Source: Sunxiuqinia rutila (lineage in GTDB: Bacteria; Bacteroidota; Bacteroidia; Bacteroidales; Prolixibacteraceae). From it: 64,000 nt of DNA. The stretch spans positions 60,792 through 124,791 of the forward strand of contig NZ_JBNGOT010000015.1 of NCBI RefSeq assembly GCF_050589705.1, given 5' to 3'. Position 1 is the first letter of the stretch. Each line of letters opens with the position of its first letter. Below are positions 44,268 through 55,500 of this stretch, one piece after another. The position numbers and the translations under genes are program-made. The notes beneath the pieces are model-generated. The model made no database searches. It saw nothing but the letters and a program-made list of their open reading frames with translations, and was not told the origin of the DNA.

Positions 44268-47108
44268 ATGAAATACACGAACTTTATAATCTTTTTACTG
44301 ATCATTTTTGCTACAGCCTGCCAACCTCACGCAGGTCAAAATCAGATTAATTTGGCTGGAAGCTGGCAATATGAACTGGATCCTGATGATAAAGGAATTC
44401 AAGAGGAATGGTACAACCGCAATTTTGAAGGTAGCCTGACTTTACCCGGCTCATTAACCACCAACAACATAGGCGATGACATATCGGTCAATACCCCATG
44501 GACCGGACTGATTGTGGACAGTTCCTATTTCAAAAGCCCGGAGTATGCAAAATATCGCGAACCGGGTAACATCAAAGTACCTTGCTGGCTTCAGCCCATA
44601 AAATACTACAAGGGAGCTGCCTGGTACCAGAAAGAAGTCAGCATTCCGGAAAGCTGGAAAGGTCAAGCCATCGAACTATACCTGGAACGTTGCCATTGGG
44701 AAAGCCGGGTTTGGGTTGACGGGCAAGAAGCAGGCATGCAAAACTCGCTTGGAACTGCTCATCAATACGATTTAACCAGCATGCTAACTCCCGGCAAACA
44801 CCGCCTGACCGTTTGCATTGACAACCGGACAAAAGCGGTTGATCCCGGATTGAACTCTCACTCTATTTCAGATCATACCCAATCCAACTGGAATGGCATG
44901 ATTGGCGACTTATTACTAAAAGCTGAAGCGCCAATCCATATCAACAGCCTGCAAGCATTTCCAGACCTTGACACAAAATCATTCACCGTCAAAGCCACAG
45001 TGGTCAACACGGGATCAGTTACGCAAAAAGGAAATTTTAGCTTGAATGTACAGCCTCATAACTTCAAATCGAACGAAGACATTGCAACGGTAACCCAGGA
45101 ATTGGAACTATTGCCCGGTGAAAATCAGGTTGAGCTTTCTTGCCAATTGGGAGAATCAGCTGCCTTGTGGGACGAATTCAATCCAAACCTGTACGAACTA
45201 GACCTTCAGTTACAAACAGAAGGCACTCAGTCCGGCAAAAGCATAATCACCGGTCTTCGCGAATTCAAGGTTGAAGGAAGCCGATTTGCCATTAACGGGC
45301 GTCCGACCTTTTTACGAGGAACTTTAGAATGTGCCATTTTCCCAAAAACAGGCTATCCGCCGTGCGATACCACTGAATGGAAACGGATTATGCGCATCGT
45401 AAAAGCTCACGGATTAAACCACATTCGATTTCATTCCTGGTGCCCACCCAAAGCTGCTTTCACTGCAGCCGATGAACTAGGTGTTTACCTTCAGGTAGAA
45501 TGCTCTTCATGGGCTAATACCACGACGACCATCGGCGACGGAAAACCTATTGATGCCTACCTGTGGGATGAAAGCAAGCGAATGGTTGAAGCCTATGGGA
45601 ACCACCCTTCGTTTTGCCTGATGGCCTACGGAAACGAACCCGCCGGGAAAAATCAACGCGAGTTTTTATCCGATTTTGTCAACTATTGGACTGAAAAAGA
45701 TTCCCGCCGTCTTTATACCGGAGCAGCTGCCTGGCCCGTTATCGAGGCCAACAACTACCACAATATCCCCGCTCCTCGGATTCAGGGTTGGGGTGAAGGG
45801 CTGCAGAGTATTATCAACAGTCAGCCACCTCGCAGCGACTACGACTGGCGCGATGACCTGACTACTGACGGCAAGCCGGTTGTCAGCCATGAGATTGGAC
45901 AATGGTGTGCCTACCCCAATTTCAAAGAAATTGAAAAATATGATGGCGTACTGAAAGCCAAAAACTTTGAGATTTTCCAGGAAAAGCTGGAAGAACAAGG
46001 CATGATTCATTTGGCCGATAGATTTTTGCTGGCTTCAGGAAAACTGCAAGCACTGTGCTACAAGGCCGACATTGAGGCAGCACTGAGAACCCCTGGATTT
46101 GCCGGATTCCAATTACTTGACCTGCACGACTTTCCGGGACAAGGAACAGCCCTGGTTGGAGTTTTAGATGCCTTTTGGGATGAAAAAGGCTATATCACTC
46201 CAGAAGAATACAGCCAGTTCTGCAACTCCATTGTTCCCTTGGCCCGCTTGAAAAAACATGTTTTCACGGTTGGCGATACCTTGCAAGCTTCTGTTGAAGT
46301 TGCCAATTTCAGTTCAGAGGCTCTGAACCAAGCCAAATCAGGCTGGACCTTAAAAACAACCGATGGTACCACCGTTGCCCAAGGAATTTTCAAACAACAA
46401 GATATCCCTATTGGCAATTGCTTTAACCTGGGACAGCTGAACTACGTTTTTAAAACAAGTGATTCGCCCAAACAACTCCGTCTGGAAGTTAGCATTGAAA
46501 ATGCCATCAATCACTGGGATCTTTGGGTGTATCCCGCTAAAAAAACGCCTACTCCATCTGAAATTCTGGTTACCCGTCAACTCAACCGTCAAGCTATTGA
46601 ACAACTTAACAATGGCGGAAAAGTTTTACTCAACTTGGGTAAAGGAACCGTAAAGGAAGGTTATGGAGGCGAAGTTGGACTTGGCTTTTCATCCATCTTT
46701 TGGAACACCGCATGGACCGTAGGGCAAAAACCGCATACCTTGGGTATTTTATGCAACCCAAGCCATCCGGCATTAAGCCAATTTCCAACGGAATATCACA
46801 GCAACTGGCAATGGTGGGATGCCGTTTCGCATGCCGATGCCATCAACATCAGCCAACTGAATGCGGATATTGAGCCAATTGTTCGAATCATTGATGATTG
46901 GGTGACGAATCGCCCACTGGCTCTATTGTTTGAAGTCACCGTTGGAAACGGCAAGCTTCTGGTTAGCAGTGCTGACCTAACCACCGACCTACACGAACGT
47001 CCTGCAGCCCAACAGCTTCGGACAAGCCTGGAGCAGTACATGCTAAGCGAACAATTCAACCCCAAGCAAAGCAGCAGCATTAAACAGCTCAAGAACCTAC
47101 TACGCTAA
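44268..47108 (+). CDS. Glycoside hydrolase family 2 protein A (lipoprotein)
   Basis: 946-residue GH2-type enzyme with a lipoprotein leader (ATAC, Cys 18). Order: N-terminal sugar-binding jelly roll (WYQKEVSIPESWKGQAIELYLERCHWESRVWVDG), immunoglobulin-like domain, then TIM barrel. The predicted acid/base is Glu457 in YGNEP and the nucleophile Glu542 in SHEIGQW. A C-terminal beta-rich part follows (about 640-946). GH2 covers beta-galactosidase, beta-mannosidase, beta-glucuronidase and others; the motif set does not decide. A second GH2 gene follows 11 bp later. Confidence 0.9.
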   Translation: MKYTNFIIFLLIIFATACQPHAGQNQINLAGSWQYELDPDDKGIQEEWYNRNFEGSLTLPGSLTTNNIGDDISVNTPWTGLIVDSSYFKSPEYAKYREPGNIKVPCWLQPIKYYKGAAWYQKEVSIPESWKGQAIELYLERCHWESRVWVDGQEAGMQNSLGTAHQYDLTSMLTPGKHRLTVCIDNRTKAVDPGLNSHSISDHTQSNWNGMIGDLLLKAEAPIHINSLQAFPDLDTKSFTVKATVVNTGSVTQKGNFSLNVQPHNFKSNEDIATVTQELELLPGENQVELSCQLGESAALWDEFNPNLYELDLQLQTEGTQSGKSIITGLREFKVEGSRFAINGRPTFLRGTLECAIFPKTGYPPCDTTEWKRIMRIVKAHGLNHIRFHSWCPPKAAFTAADELGVYLQVECSSWANTTTTIGDGKPIDAYLWDESKRMVEAYGNHPSFCLMAYGNEPAGKNQREFLSDFVNYWTEKDSRRLYTGAAAWPVIEANNYHNIPAPRIQGWGEGLQSIINSQPPRSDYDWRDDLTTDGKPVVSHEIGQWCAYPNFKEIEKYDGVLKAKNFEIFQEKLEEQGMIHLADRFLLASGKLQALCYKADIEAALRTPGFAGFQLLDLHDFPGQGTALVGVLDAFWDEKGYITPEEYSQFCNSIVPLARLKKHVFTVGDTLQASVEVANFSSEALNQAKSGWTLKTTDGTTVAQGIFKQQDIPIGNCFNLGQLNYVFKTSDSPKQLRLEVSIENAINHWDLWVYPAKKTPTPSEILVTRQLNRQAIEQLNNGGKVLLNLGKGTVKEGYGGEVGLGFSSIFWNTAWTVGQKPHTLGILCNPSHPALSQFPTEYHSNWQWWDAVSHADAINISQLNADIEPIVRIIDDWVTNRPLALLFEVTVGNGKLLVSSADLTTDLHERPAAQQLRTSLEQYMLSEQFNPKQSSSIKQLKNLLR

Positions 47109-47119
47109 ATCAATTGGAT

Positions 47120-50100
47120 ATGAACTACAAACTACTACTCATACTACTTACTACCCTCTTCCTTGGGCCATTAACTCAAGCTCAGGAGAATCCACGTTCC
47201 CTTGCCGGAACGTGGTCGATCAAACTGGATCCGGATAACTTGGGCGAGCAAGAAAAATGGGCCGAAAGCTCATTCAATGGCACCATTCAACTTCCGGGCA
47301 CAACGGACGAAGCCCAACTCGGAGAGAAAACTTCAGGTTCCGACTATGGCATTTTAACCCGGGCATACAAATACATTGGACCAGCCTGGTATCAACGGGA
47401 AATTGTCATCCCGAAAAACCTGCGCAATAAAAACATCGAACTGTTTTTGGAGCGCGTGCTCTGGGAATCCAAAGTGTGGATTGACGGCAAACTGTGCGAC
47501 ACTCAGGATGGCCTCGGAGTTCCTCATCGCCACCAACTGGGAAAACTTAGCCCCGGAAAACACACGCTTACCGTACGTGTCAATAACGACATGATTCACA
47601 ACATTGGCGACAAAGGGCATACCTACAGCGAATATACCCAGTCGATCTGGAATGGCATTGTTGGTAAAATTGAACTTCGCGCAGCAGAGACTATCCATAT
47701 CGACCGGCTAAAAACATGGCCCGATGTCGATAAGAACGAACTGACCATTACTTTCGACACAGAAAATGAAGGAAAAGAAACGAAGGTAAACTATCATTTC
47801 CAACTAACTGATTTAAGCTCGGGAGAAGTGGTGCTTGACACCAAAGAAAAAGCCACAGCTTCCAGCGGTAACAGTGACGCTTCCTTCAATTTTAAAATTG
47901 ATCAACCGGTTAAGAAATGGGATGAATTTACGCCTAACCTGTATGAACTTTCAGTTACTGTAGCCGCCGGGAAGGCTCGCGAAACACAGCAAACGCGTTT
48001 TGGTTTCCGAAAAGTGGGCCATTCAAAATCGAAAGTTCTGATCAACGACCAGCCGGTTTTCATGCGCGGAAACCTGGATTGTGTGCATTTCCCGCTAACG
48101 GGTTACCCTTCTTGTGATCCTGCAGAATGGGAACGTATTTTCAAAATTTATAAGTCTTACGGACTCAATCATGTCCGCTTTCACTCCTGGTGTCCTCCCG
48201 AAGCTGCTTTTATTGCGGCCGACAAACTAGGATTATACCTGCAAGCAGAAATCCTGTGGATTGACTGGTGGATGACAACTCCACGTGAAGAGCGACCCGA
48301 TATGTACACCAAAGGATTACCTGAAGGTTTGGGCAAAAATCCATCGGCTGATGCTTACGTACAGGCCGAAATGCAACGCATGCTTGACGCTTATGGAAAC
48401 CACCCTTCCTTTACCATGTTCTGCATTGGCAACGAGTTGGGGAACTCCGATTTCAACACCATGCAACAATGGGTTGAAAAGGCCAAAAATGAAGATAACC
48501 GCCGCCTGTATTCTGTTTCAACGGCCCGAAAAATTATGCCAGTTGACCAATACATGGCTACGCACAACATTCCAGGAGTAGGACGCACCTATGGCGTGAG
48601 CGGCTATACCACCGACTTCGATTTGGAGAAGCATTACGCGCAAGCCAATATCCCGATTATTGCACACGAAGTTGGCCAGTTTCCGGTTTACCCGCTTTGG
48701 AGCGAGATCGACAAATACACCGGCGTTTTAAAAGCCCGTAACCTCGAAGAGTGTCGTGAGTCGGCCAAAAAAAATCACCTGTTGGTCATGAACCGGCAGT
48801 TTCATGAGGCCAGTGGAGCCATCCAGGACCTGCTTTACAAAGCGCATGTTGAGAACCTGTTTCGCTCCGAGTCCTGCGCCGGCTTTCAACTTTTAAGCAT
48901 GCAAGATTATCAAGGGCAAGGTGAAGCGCTAGTTGGCTGGCTCGATTGTTTTTGGGACGCCAAAGGCAATACTACTCCCGAGAGCTTCCGACGCTATTCC
49001 AACACGGTTGTTCCTTTGGCCCGGTTCGAGAAATTTGTTTGGGAGAATCAGGAAAACTTTTCGGCTAAACTACAAGTAGCCAACTATGGCCCTACCCCAC
49101 TTCAAACAACGGCCACCTGGCAACTAACATCTGCTTTGGGCCAATTAATTCAGCAAGGAACAATAGATGATTTTACCGTTAAGCGTGGTGTGCTGAAAAC
49201 CATTGGAGAAGCAACATTCTCCTTTGATCAGATTCAGCAAGCCGGGAAATATACCTTCAGCATCACCTTAAACGGCACCGAGTTTTTCAATAGCTGGGAT
49301 CTGTGGGTTTACCCTCCGGTAACTCCCGAACAGAAAGAAGTATTGACTGTTGACAAAATTACGCCTGAGGTACTAGAATTCTTGAAAAATGGCGGCAAAG
49401 TACTCTTGTATGCCAGCGAACTGGGCACCAGCACAACATCGCGCCCAATTTATTTCACGCCTCTTTTCTGGTCAAGCGTATTTTTCCCGGGACAGGCAAA
49501 CTCAACCTTGGGCTTGTATGTCAACCAAGCGCATCCGGCACTTGCCAGATTCCCGACTGATAATTTCAGTCATTACCAATGGCAAACCATCAGCAAAGGC
49601 CGGTCCTTCGTGCTGAATGATCACCCGAACCTGCTTCCGGTAGCACAACCGATAAGCGATTTCCATATCAATGACAAGTTGGGATCCATCTTCGAATGCC
49701 AAGTTGGAACGGGTAAGCTGATGGTGTGTGGCTATGATATCTCGGATGACAGCAAGCCCGTTGCCCGTCAGCTAAAGCACAGTCTGCTGAGCTACATGAA
49801 TCAAAGTAATTTCAATCCATCGTATCAACTAAGCGAGGATGAAATCGAAAAGCTCTTCTATTTTGTACAACCAGCCGTATCGCAAGCACCAGAAGGATTT
49901 GAAGACGCCATTTTGTATGTAAAGAGTGGCGCTAACCGGACAGCGACCGGATCAAAAGAATGGAAAAAAAGCTTCGATAAAATCCTGGTTCAAAAAGCAG
50001 GCTGCGATTATGATGTTGCAGCGCATGACACCTGGAACGATGGAAAGGAATCTGCCTGGACTGGTCGGGAAATGACTGTCAAACTAAAAACTCCAAACGG

Positions 50101-50332
50101 CATTATTGGCAACTTGTTTGTTCGTTTTACCGATCCGAACAAGCAAAACCGGGCCGGAACAATCTGGATTGAAGGGCGCGAAATGATGATCGACAACATT
50201 GGGCAGGATGGCAAATGGGTAAAATTATTTGTCATGCGCGAAGATACCAATGACGGAGAAGTCGTGCTCAAAACCAAAGTTCAAAAAGGTGGAAACCTGA
50301 TGATCAGCGAAATTGGATTAATCGCAGAATAA
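47120..50332 (+). CDS. Glycoside hydrolase family 2 protein B
   Basis: 1070-residue secreted GH2-type enzyme. The ATG at 47120 begins a proper signal peptide (LLLILLTTLFLGPLTQAQ); a TTG six bases upstream is in frame but unnecessary. The domain order is the same as in GH2 protein A, with Glu439 (IGNEL, acid/base) and Glu517 (AHEVGQF, nucleophile). It carries an extra C-terminal beta domain of ~130 residues (ILVQKAGCDYDVAAHDTWND to the end), probably a carbohydrate-binding or structural module. The pair is similar throughout, pointing to an old tandem duplication with divergent specificity. Confidence 0.9.
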   Translation: MNYKLLLILLTTLFLGPLTQAQENPRSLAGTWSIKLDPDNLGEQEKWAESSFNGTIQLPGTTDEAQLGEKTSGSDYGILTRAYKYIGPAWYQREIVIPKNLRNKNIELFLERVLWESKVWIDGKLCDTQDGLGVPHRHQLGKLSPGKHTLTVRVNNDMIHNIGDKGHTYSEYTQSIWNGIVGKIELRAAETIHIDRLKTWPDVDKNELTITFDTENEGKETKVNYHFQLTDLSSGEVVLDTKEKATASSGNSDASFNFKIDQPVKKWDEFTPNLYELSVTVAAGKARETQQTRFGFRKVGHSKSKVLINDQPVFMRGNLDCVHFPLTGYPSCDPAEWERIFKIYKSYGLNHVRFHSWCPPEAAFIAADKLGLYLQAEILWIDWWMTTPREERPDMYTKGLPEGLGKNPSADAYVQAEMQRMLDAYGNHPSFTMFCIGNELGNSDFNTMQQWVEKAKNEDNRRLYSVSTARKIMPVDQYMATHNIPGVGRTYGVSGYTTDFDLEKHYAQANIPIIAHEVGQFPVYPLWSEIDKYTGVLKARNLEECRESAKKNHLLVMNRQFHEASGAIQDLLYKAHVENLFRSESCAGFQLLSMQDYQGQGEALVGWLDCFWDAKGNTTPESFRRYSNTVVPLARFEKFVWENQENFSAKLQVANYGPTPLQTTATWQLTSALGQLIQQGTIDDFTVKRGVLKTIGEATFSFDQIQQAGKYTFSITLNGTEFFNSWDLWVYPPVTPEQKEVLTVDKITPEVLEFLKNGGKVLLYASELGTSTTSRPIYFTPLFWSSVFFPGQANSTLGLYVNQAHPALARFPTDNFSHYQWQTISKGRSFVLNDHPNLLPVAQPISDFHINDKLGSIFECQVGTGKLMVCGYDISDDSKPVARQLKHSLLSYMNQSNFNPSYQLSEDEIEKLFYFVQPAVSQAPEGFEDAILYVKSGANRTATGSKEWKKSFDKILVQKAGCDYDVAAHDTWNDGKESAWTGREMTVKLKTPNGIIGNLFVRFTDPNKQNRAGTIWIEGREMMIDNIGQDGKWVKLFVMREDTNDGEVVLKTKVQKGGNLMISEIGLIAE

Positions 50333-50369
50333 AGCTCAATGCTGATATCGAAAAAATTGAATCAATAAA

Positions 50370-52430
50370 ATGAGAAAATTGAATTCATTAAATATTAAGA
50401 TTAAATACCTTGCACTCACTCTACTGGTCTGCTTATCAAGCTATACCTTGCACGCACAAAGCATCGACTTGTCAAAAGCAGAAAAAGCAGGGATCATTGA
50501 AAAAAAGCTTACGAATGTAAAGCCTGATCAGCAAGGAATCATTGAATCGGATTTACTTATCCTGCCCGATTTTCAACGGGGCGTTTATTATTGCCCACAT
50601 GTCGATAAACATGCCATTGGCAACCGTGTACTTGGCATTGACTTTGAAAACTTAGACCATTTAAGGTCACAACGTATCAAACTAAAAGCCAACCAACCAT
50701 TTGAAGGCATCGATATGGGATCATTTATTTGCTTACAGCTAAATGATAACCGCTACCTATCGATCTTGGCCATGGCAGGCGAAAGTGCCTTTTCCACATT
50801 CACCATTCGTGAAGATGGAATGTGGGTTGATGCCGGAACGTTTGGTACGGCCAGCTTCTCAGGAATACTTCCTAAAATTGCCTATGCTTTTGGGGAAACG
50901 CCGCATGAGGCCAGCCTGAATGTTTGGGAAAAAGCGCTGCAATCCCGCTCCTTAAAATCCAAAACAGCCTTGCGTCAACACAAGGAATTTCCTGAGCCGT
51001 TCAAGTATACCGGCTACTGCACGTGGGAGCACATCCGCCGTAACATGAACACTGAAATTCTATCGGGGATGATCAAGGACATGGAAACAGCCGAAGTTCC
51101 GATACGATGGATGTTGATTGACGATGGATACGAAGATCATGAAAACAACCACCTACTGAGCTTTCAACCCGACAAAACCAAATTTTCAGATGGTTTTCAA
51201 TCACTAAAGGATTTGAAAAGTGAAGATGGCGTTCGATGGATTGGACAATGGTGGCACATGGCTGGTTACTTTAAAGGGATTTCACCCAACCATCAAATCA
51301 CCGAGTTAAACAACCACTTGTTTGAGTTACACGACGGTTTCATGGTACCCAAAACCAATCAAAAAAGTGCTGATATCTTCTACGAGACCAGAGCGAAAGA
51401 AATGGAAGAGGCCGAAATCGATTTCATAAAAGTGGATTTTCAAACCGATTTATTAAAAGAATACCAATCGCAACCCAATCCGGTTCAAGCGGCAAGCTAC
51501 AATCATCGTGCATTGGAGAAAGCGTGGCAAGGGCATTTTGACGGACTGCTCAACTGCATTGCCCAACATCATCTCCACGTATTTAAACACGAAAAGAGTG
51601 CGACGATCCGGTCAGGAATTGACTACCACCGGGATGATGAAAACAACCGTTACATTGCCGTTCAGAACCTACGGAATTCAATTTACCTGGGCATGACTCA
51701 CTGGTTGGATCACGACGCCTTTATAAGTTCCTACCATACCGGCCAGTCAGGCGCCGAGCTACGTGCCGTATGTGGCAGTCCTATTTACGTATCGGAAGAC
51801 ATGGACAAAGTGAACTTTGAGAGCATCAAACCTGCCACTTGGAGCGATGGAGAGTTGATTCGACCACTGGCTCCCGGAACACTAACTCCCGAAGGATTTT
51901 TTAACGATCCAACAGAAACCGGACTTCGTGTAGTTGCCCCCTTAGAAGGTCAGGTTGCTACATTCTGGCTGGCCAATTTTCACAATGAACAAGACTTGGA
52001 AATCAAACTATCTCCGGAAGAATACCGATACGGAGGAACCATGATCCAACCCTACAAAGGATTATGGGAATCCCCCAAGGAAGGACTTGTTGCTTTTGAC
52101 TACCACGAAGGGAAAGCCTGGAAAATGACAGAAACGTTCTCCACCAAATTACCCATGTGGAAAACTAAAATCATCCACTTGATTCCGGTTCAGGACGGAT
52201 GGGCCATCATTGGTCGTCCTGACAAATATTTGTCGCCTGCCAGTTGTGAGATTGTAAAGCGCTCAGCCAAAAAAATTACCGTCAAACTAAAAGAGAGTGC
52301 TCCATTTCTTATTTGGCACGAAAAAGGGAAGTTAATTGCTGATAACGCAAGCGTGACTCAACTAGCTGAGAATCTTTATCGCATTGAGCCCACTTCGACA
52401 CAAACAAGCATTACGATAAACAATAAGTAA
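50370..52430 (+). CDS. GH36-like (raffinose synthase/Sip1 type) glycosidase
   Basis: 686-residue secreted protein (signal peptide ending TLHAQS). It matches the raffinose synthase/seed imbibition (Sip1) branch of clan GH-D: YTGYCTWEHIRRNMN, RWMLIDDGYEDHENN, WIGQWWHMAGYF, KVDFQ with predicted nucleophile Asp356, and HTGQSGAELRAVCGSPIYVSE, which contains the usual AELRA block. This branch acts on alpha-galactosides, so an alpha-galactosidase-type activity is the natural guess, although bacterial members are little studied. It is followed by a structured 52472-52568 leader before the next gene. Confidence 0.82.
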   Translation: MRKLNSLNIKIKYLALTLLVCLSSYTLHAQSIDLSKAEKAGIIEKKLTNVKPDQQGIIESDLLILPDFQRGVYYCPHVDKHAIGNRVLGIDFENLDHLRSQRIKLKANQPFEGIDMGSFICLQLNDNRYLSILAMAGESAFSTFTIREDGMWVDAGTFGTASFSGILPKIAYAFGETPHEASLNVWEKALQSRSLKSKTALRQHKEFPEPFKYTGYCTWEHIRRNMNTEILSGMIKDMETAEVPIRWMLIDDGYEDHENNHLLSFQPDKTKFSDGFQSLKDLKSEDGVRWIGQWWHMAGYFKGISPNHQITELNNHLFELHDGFMVPKTNQKSADIFYETRAKEMEEAEIDFIKVDFQTDLLKEYQSQPNPVQAASYNHRALEKAWQGHFDGLLNCIAQHHLHVFKHEKSATIRSGIDYHRDDENNRYIAVQNLRNSIYLGMTHWLDHDAFISSYHTGQSGAELRAVCGSPIYVSEDMDKVNFESIKPATWSDGELIRPLAPGTLTPEGFFNDPTETGLRVVAPLEGQVATFWLANFHNEQDLEIKLSPEEYRYGGTMIQPYKGLWESPKEGLVAFDYHEGKAWKMTETFSTKLPMWKTKIIHLIPVQDGWAIIGRPDKYLSPASCEIVKRSAKKITVKLKESAPFLIWHEKGKLIADNASVTQLAENLYRIEPTSTQTSITINNK

Positions 52431-52451
52431 ACACAAAATACAAACAACGAG

Positions 52452-52568
52452 TCGCTTTTTGTAAAAGTAGCGGCGGACAGCCCTGGTATAATTTCGCAAT
52501 TGGTTCTTTGGGAACCAACGGGCTAGATCCGCCTCAATCTTAACACGATACAGGACGAGGTATGTCCT
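52452..52568 (+). promoter_or_regulatory. Nested hairpin element before the DUF5107-TPR gene
   Basis: The gap between the GH36-like and DUF5107 genes can fold in layers. Outer stem GGCGGA (52472-52477) with TCCGCC (52528-52533). Second stem AGCCC (52479-52483) with GGGCT (52520-52524). Apical 7-bp hairpin TTGGTTC/GAACCAA (52500-52518). A separate AGGAC/GTCCT hairpin (52552-52568) ends 19 bp before the ATG at 52588. No known riboswitch consensus was recognised; it may be a cis-regulatory leader or an RNA-processing site. Confidence 0.55.
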
Positions 52569-52587
52569 ATTGGCAACCTTTAAAACA

Positions 52588-55500
52588 ATGAAAAACATGA
52601 ACAATACAGCAAAAGCCTGGCGCGAACAGGTGATCATCCCAACCTACGGAATTGGGAAGCCGGAGAAAAATCCGATGTTCCTGGAAAAAAGAGTTTACCA
52701 GGGAAGTAGCGGCGTTGTCTATCCCTATCCTGTCATTGAAAAAATACTGGATGAAAAAGAGGATAAAGTATGGAATGCCATTTATTTGGAAAACCAATAC
52801 ATCAAAATCATGATTCTCCCCGAACTGGGAGGTCGCATCCAGATGGCTTACGACAAGACCAAACAACGTCACTTTGTTTATTACAATCAAGTGATTAAAC
52901 CTGCTTTGGTTGGTTTAACCGGCCCGTGGATTTCCGGCGGGATTGAGTTTAACTGGCCCCAGCACCATCGCCCAACCACCTACGATCCCACAGATTCCTG
53001 CATCGAAGAGAATGAGGATGGAAGTGTTACCGTTTGGTGTCATGAGCTGGAACGTATGTTTCGCACAAAAGGGATGGCCGGATTCACGCTTTACCCGGAC
53101 AAAGCTTACCTTGAAATCAAGGTGAAGCTTTCCAACCCCACTCCTCACCCACAGACCTTCTTGTGGTGGGCCAATCCGGCCGTAAAAGTGAATGACGACT
53201 ATCAATCCGTCTTCCCGCCGGATGTGAATGCCGTGTTTGACCATGGTAAGCGTGATGTTTCCAGCTTCCCGATTGCGACCGGCACTTACTACAAAGTTGA
53301 CTACTCTGCCGGAGTGGATATTTCGCGTTACAAAAATATTCCGGTGCCGACCAGCTACATGGCCATCACCTCGAAATACAACTTCGTGGGAGGTTACGAA
53401 AACGACAGCAAAGGAGGCCTGCTTCATGTGGCCGATCACCATCAATCGCCCGGAAAAAAGCAATGGACCTGGGGCAACGGAGATTTCGGTCAAGCTTGGG
53501 ATCGTAACCTCACCGACGAGGACGGCCCTTACATTGAGTTGATGTGCGGGGTTTATACCGACAACCAACCTGATTTTTCCTGGCTGCAACCTTATGAGGA
53601 GAAAAGTTTCAAGCAATACTTTATGCCCTATCGCGACTTGGGGATGGTTAAAAATGCCACCAAAGAGGCCATGCTCAACCTGGAGTCGGAAAACGGAACA
53701 ACCCGCATCCGGGTTTACGCAACCGCCAACTATCCGGGAGCGAAAATCTGCCTTAAAAGTTCGGGCAAGCTGATTTTCGAACAAACTGTTGACCTTTCAC
53801 CAGAAACCAGTTTCGACACAAGCATTGAGGCTACCATTTGTCCTGAAGATGCTTACCTTTCGGTAACCGATTCCAAGGGGGCCATTTTGGTTGATTGGAA
53901 AACCGAAAAAGAAGAATTAAAACCAGTTCCGGATCCGGCCCAGGCAGCCAAAGATCCGGAAGACATTCATTCGATTGAACAACTTTACCTTCGTGGCTTG
54001 CATCTAGAGCAGTACCGTCATGCCACCTATTGCCCAACAGATTATTACCTGGAAGCACTGAAAAGAGAACCAGGTAATGTCCGAAACAACAATGCCATGG
54101 GCTTGTGGCTCCTGCGCCGGGGACAATTTGCCCAGGCTGAACCCTATTTCCGCCAAGCCGTTGAGACCCTGACCGAGCGCAATCCGAATCCTTACGACGG
54201 AGAGCCCTTATACAACCTGGGAGTTTGTCTGCGGATGCAAGGTAAACTAGATGAAGCCTACGATGCATTTTTCAAAGCCACATGGAATGGCGCCTGGCAG
54301 GACAGCGGCTTCTTCCAGGCAGCTCAAATCGATGCAGTACGCGGAGATTATGAGAAGGCGCTGGAACTATGCGACCGCTCACTTTGGAGAAACTGGCTAA
54401 ATCAAAAAGCCCGCCACCTAAAGATCGCCTTACTCCGGAAACTCAATAAAAAAGAGGCAGCGCTAAAACTCGCTGAAGAATCACTTGAGATGGACCGTTT
54501 CAGCTTTGGTATTTTATACGAAAAATACCTGCTTCTGAACGATCCTACGATTCTAGAAGAAATGCAAGCCTTAATTCGCGATAATGTACACAACTACATC
54601 GAGTTTTCGCTAAACTATGGTATGGCAGGTTTTTATTCCGAAGCAATTGATTTTATTTCACTTTACATCGATAAACACCAAGCAGCCTACCCTATGGCCT
54701 GGTATTTAAAAGGTTATTATCTGCTCAAATCAGGCCAGGCAGAAGAAGCAAAAGCAGCTTTTGAAAAAGCTTCGCAGATGCAACCCGACTATTGCTTCCC
54801 GAATAAACTGGAAGAACTGTTGGCTTTGCAAGAAGCCGTAACCATTTGTCCTGAAGATGCTAAAGCCTGGTATTACATGGGGAACTTCTGGTACGGAGTT
54901 CGTCAACATGCTGAGGCACTCAAATGCTGGGAGCAGTCAACAACTTTAGACGACTCATTTCCAACCGTCCACCGAAACCTGGCTCTGGCTTACTACAACA
55001 AGCAACAGAACCCGCAAGCGGCCAAAGAAGCTTTGGAAAAAGCCTTCAAGCTGGATACTTCCGATTCTCGTGTACTCATGGAGCTGGATCAGCTTTATAA
55101 AAAGCTGGGGGTTCCTGCAAACGAGCGCTTAAGCTTGCTGGAAAAATATCCGGACTTGGTCGACTTCCGGGATGACCTATACCTGGAGCGTGCGACCTTA
55201 TACAACCTGCTTGGGCAAGAAGAAAAAGCCCTGGACTTAATCATGAAACGCAAGTTCCACCCTTGGGAAGGAGGCGAAGGAAAAGTAACCGGGCAATATT
55301 TGTTCAGCCATATTGAACTGGCCAAGAAAGCCATTAAGCAAGGGGCATTCTCAGAGGCTATCCCACTTCTTGAAGCATGCTTTGCGTATCCTCATAATCT
55401 GGGGGAAGGCAAACTGGCCGGAGCTCAGGAAAATGACATCAACTATTGGCTTGGTTGTGCCTATGCCGGCATGGGAGAAACAGCAAAAGCCCAGGCAGCG

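Noticed and set aside
52472..52533. tRNA or known riboswitch in the leader
   Set aside because: No cloverleaf, anticodon arm or T-loop motif, and no TPP or cobalamin core sequences.
52915..53784. 289-residue frame antisense to the DUF5107 gene
   Set aside because: Arises from the codon bias of the real gene on the other strand; composition is not protein-like.
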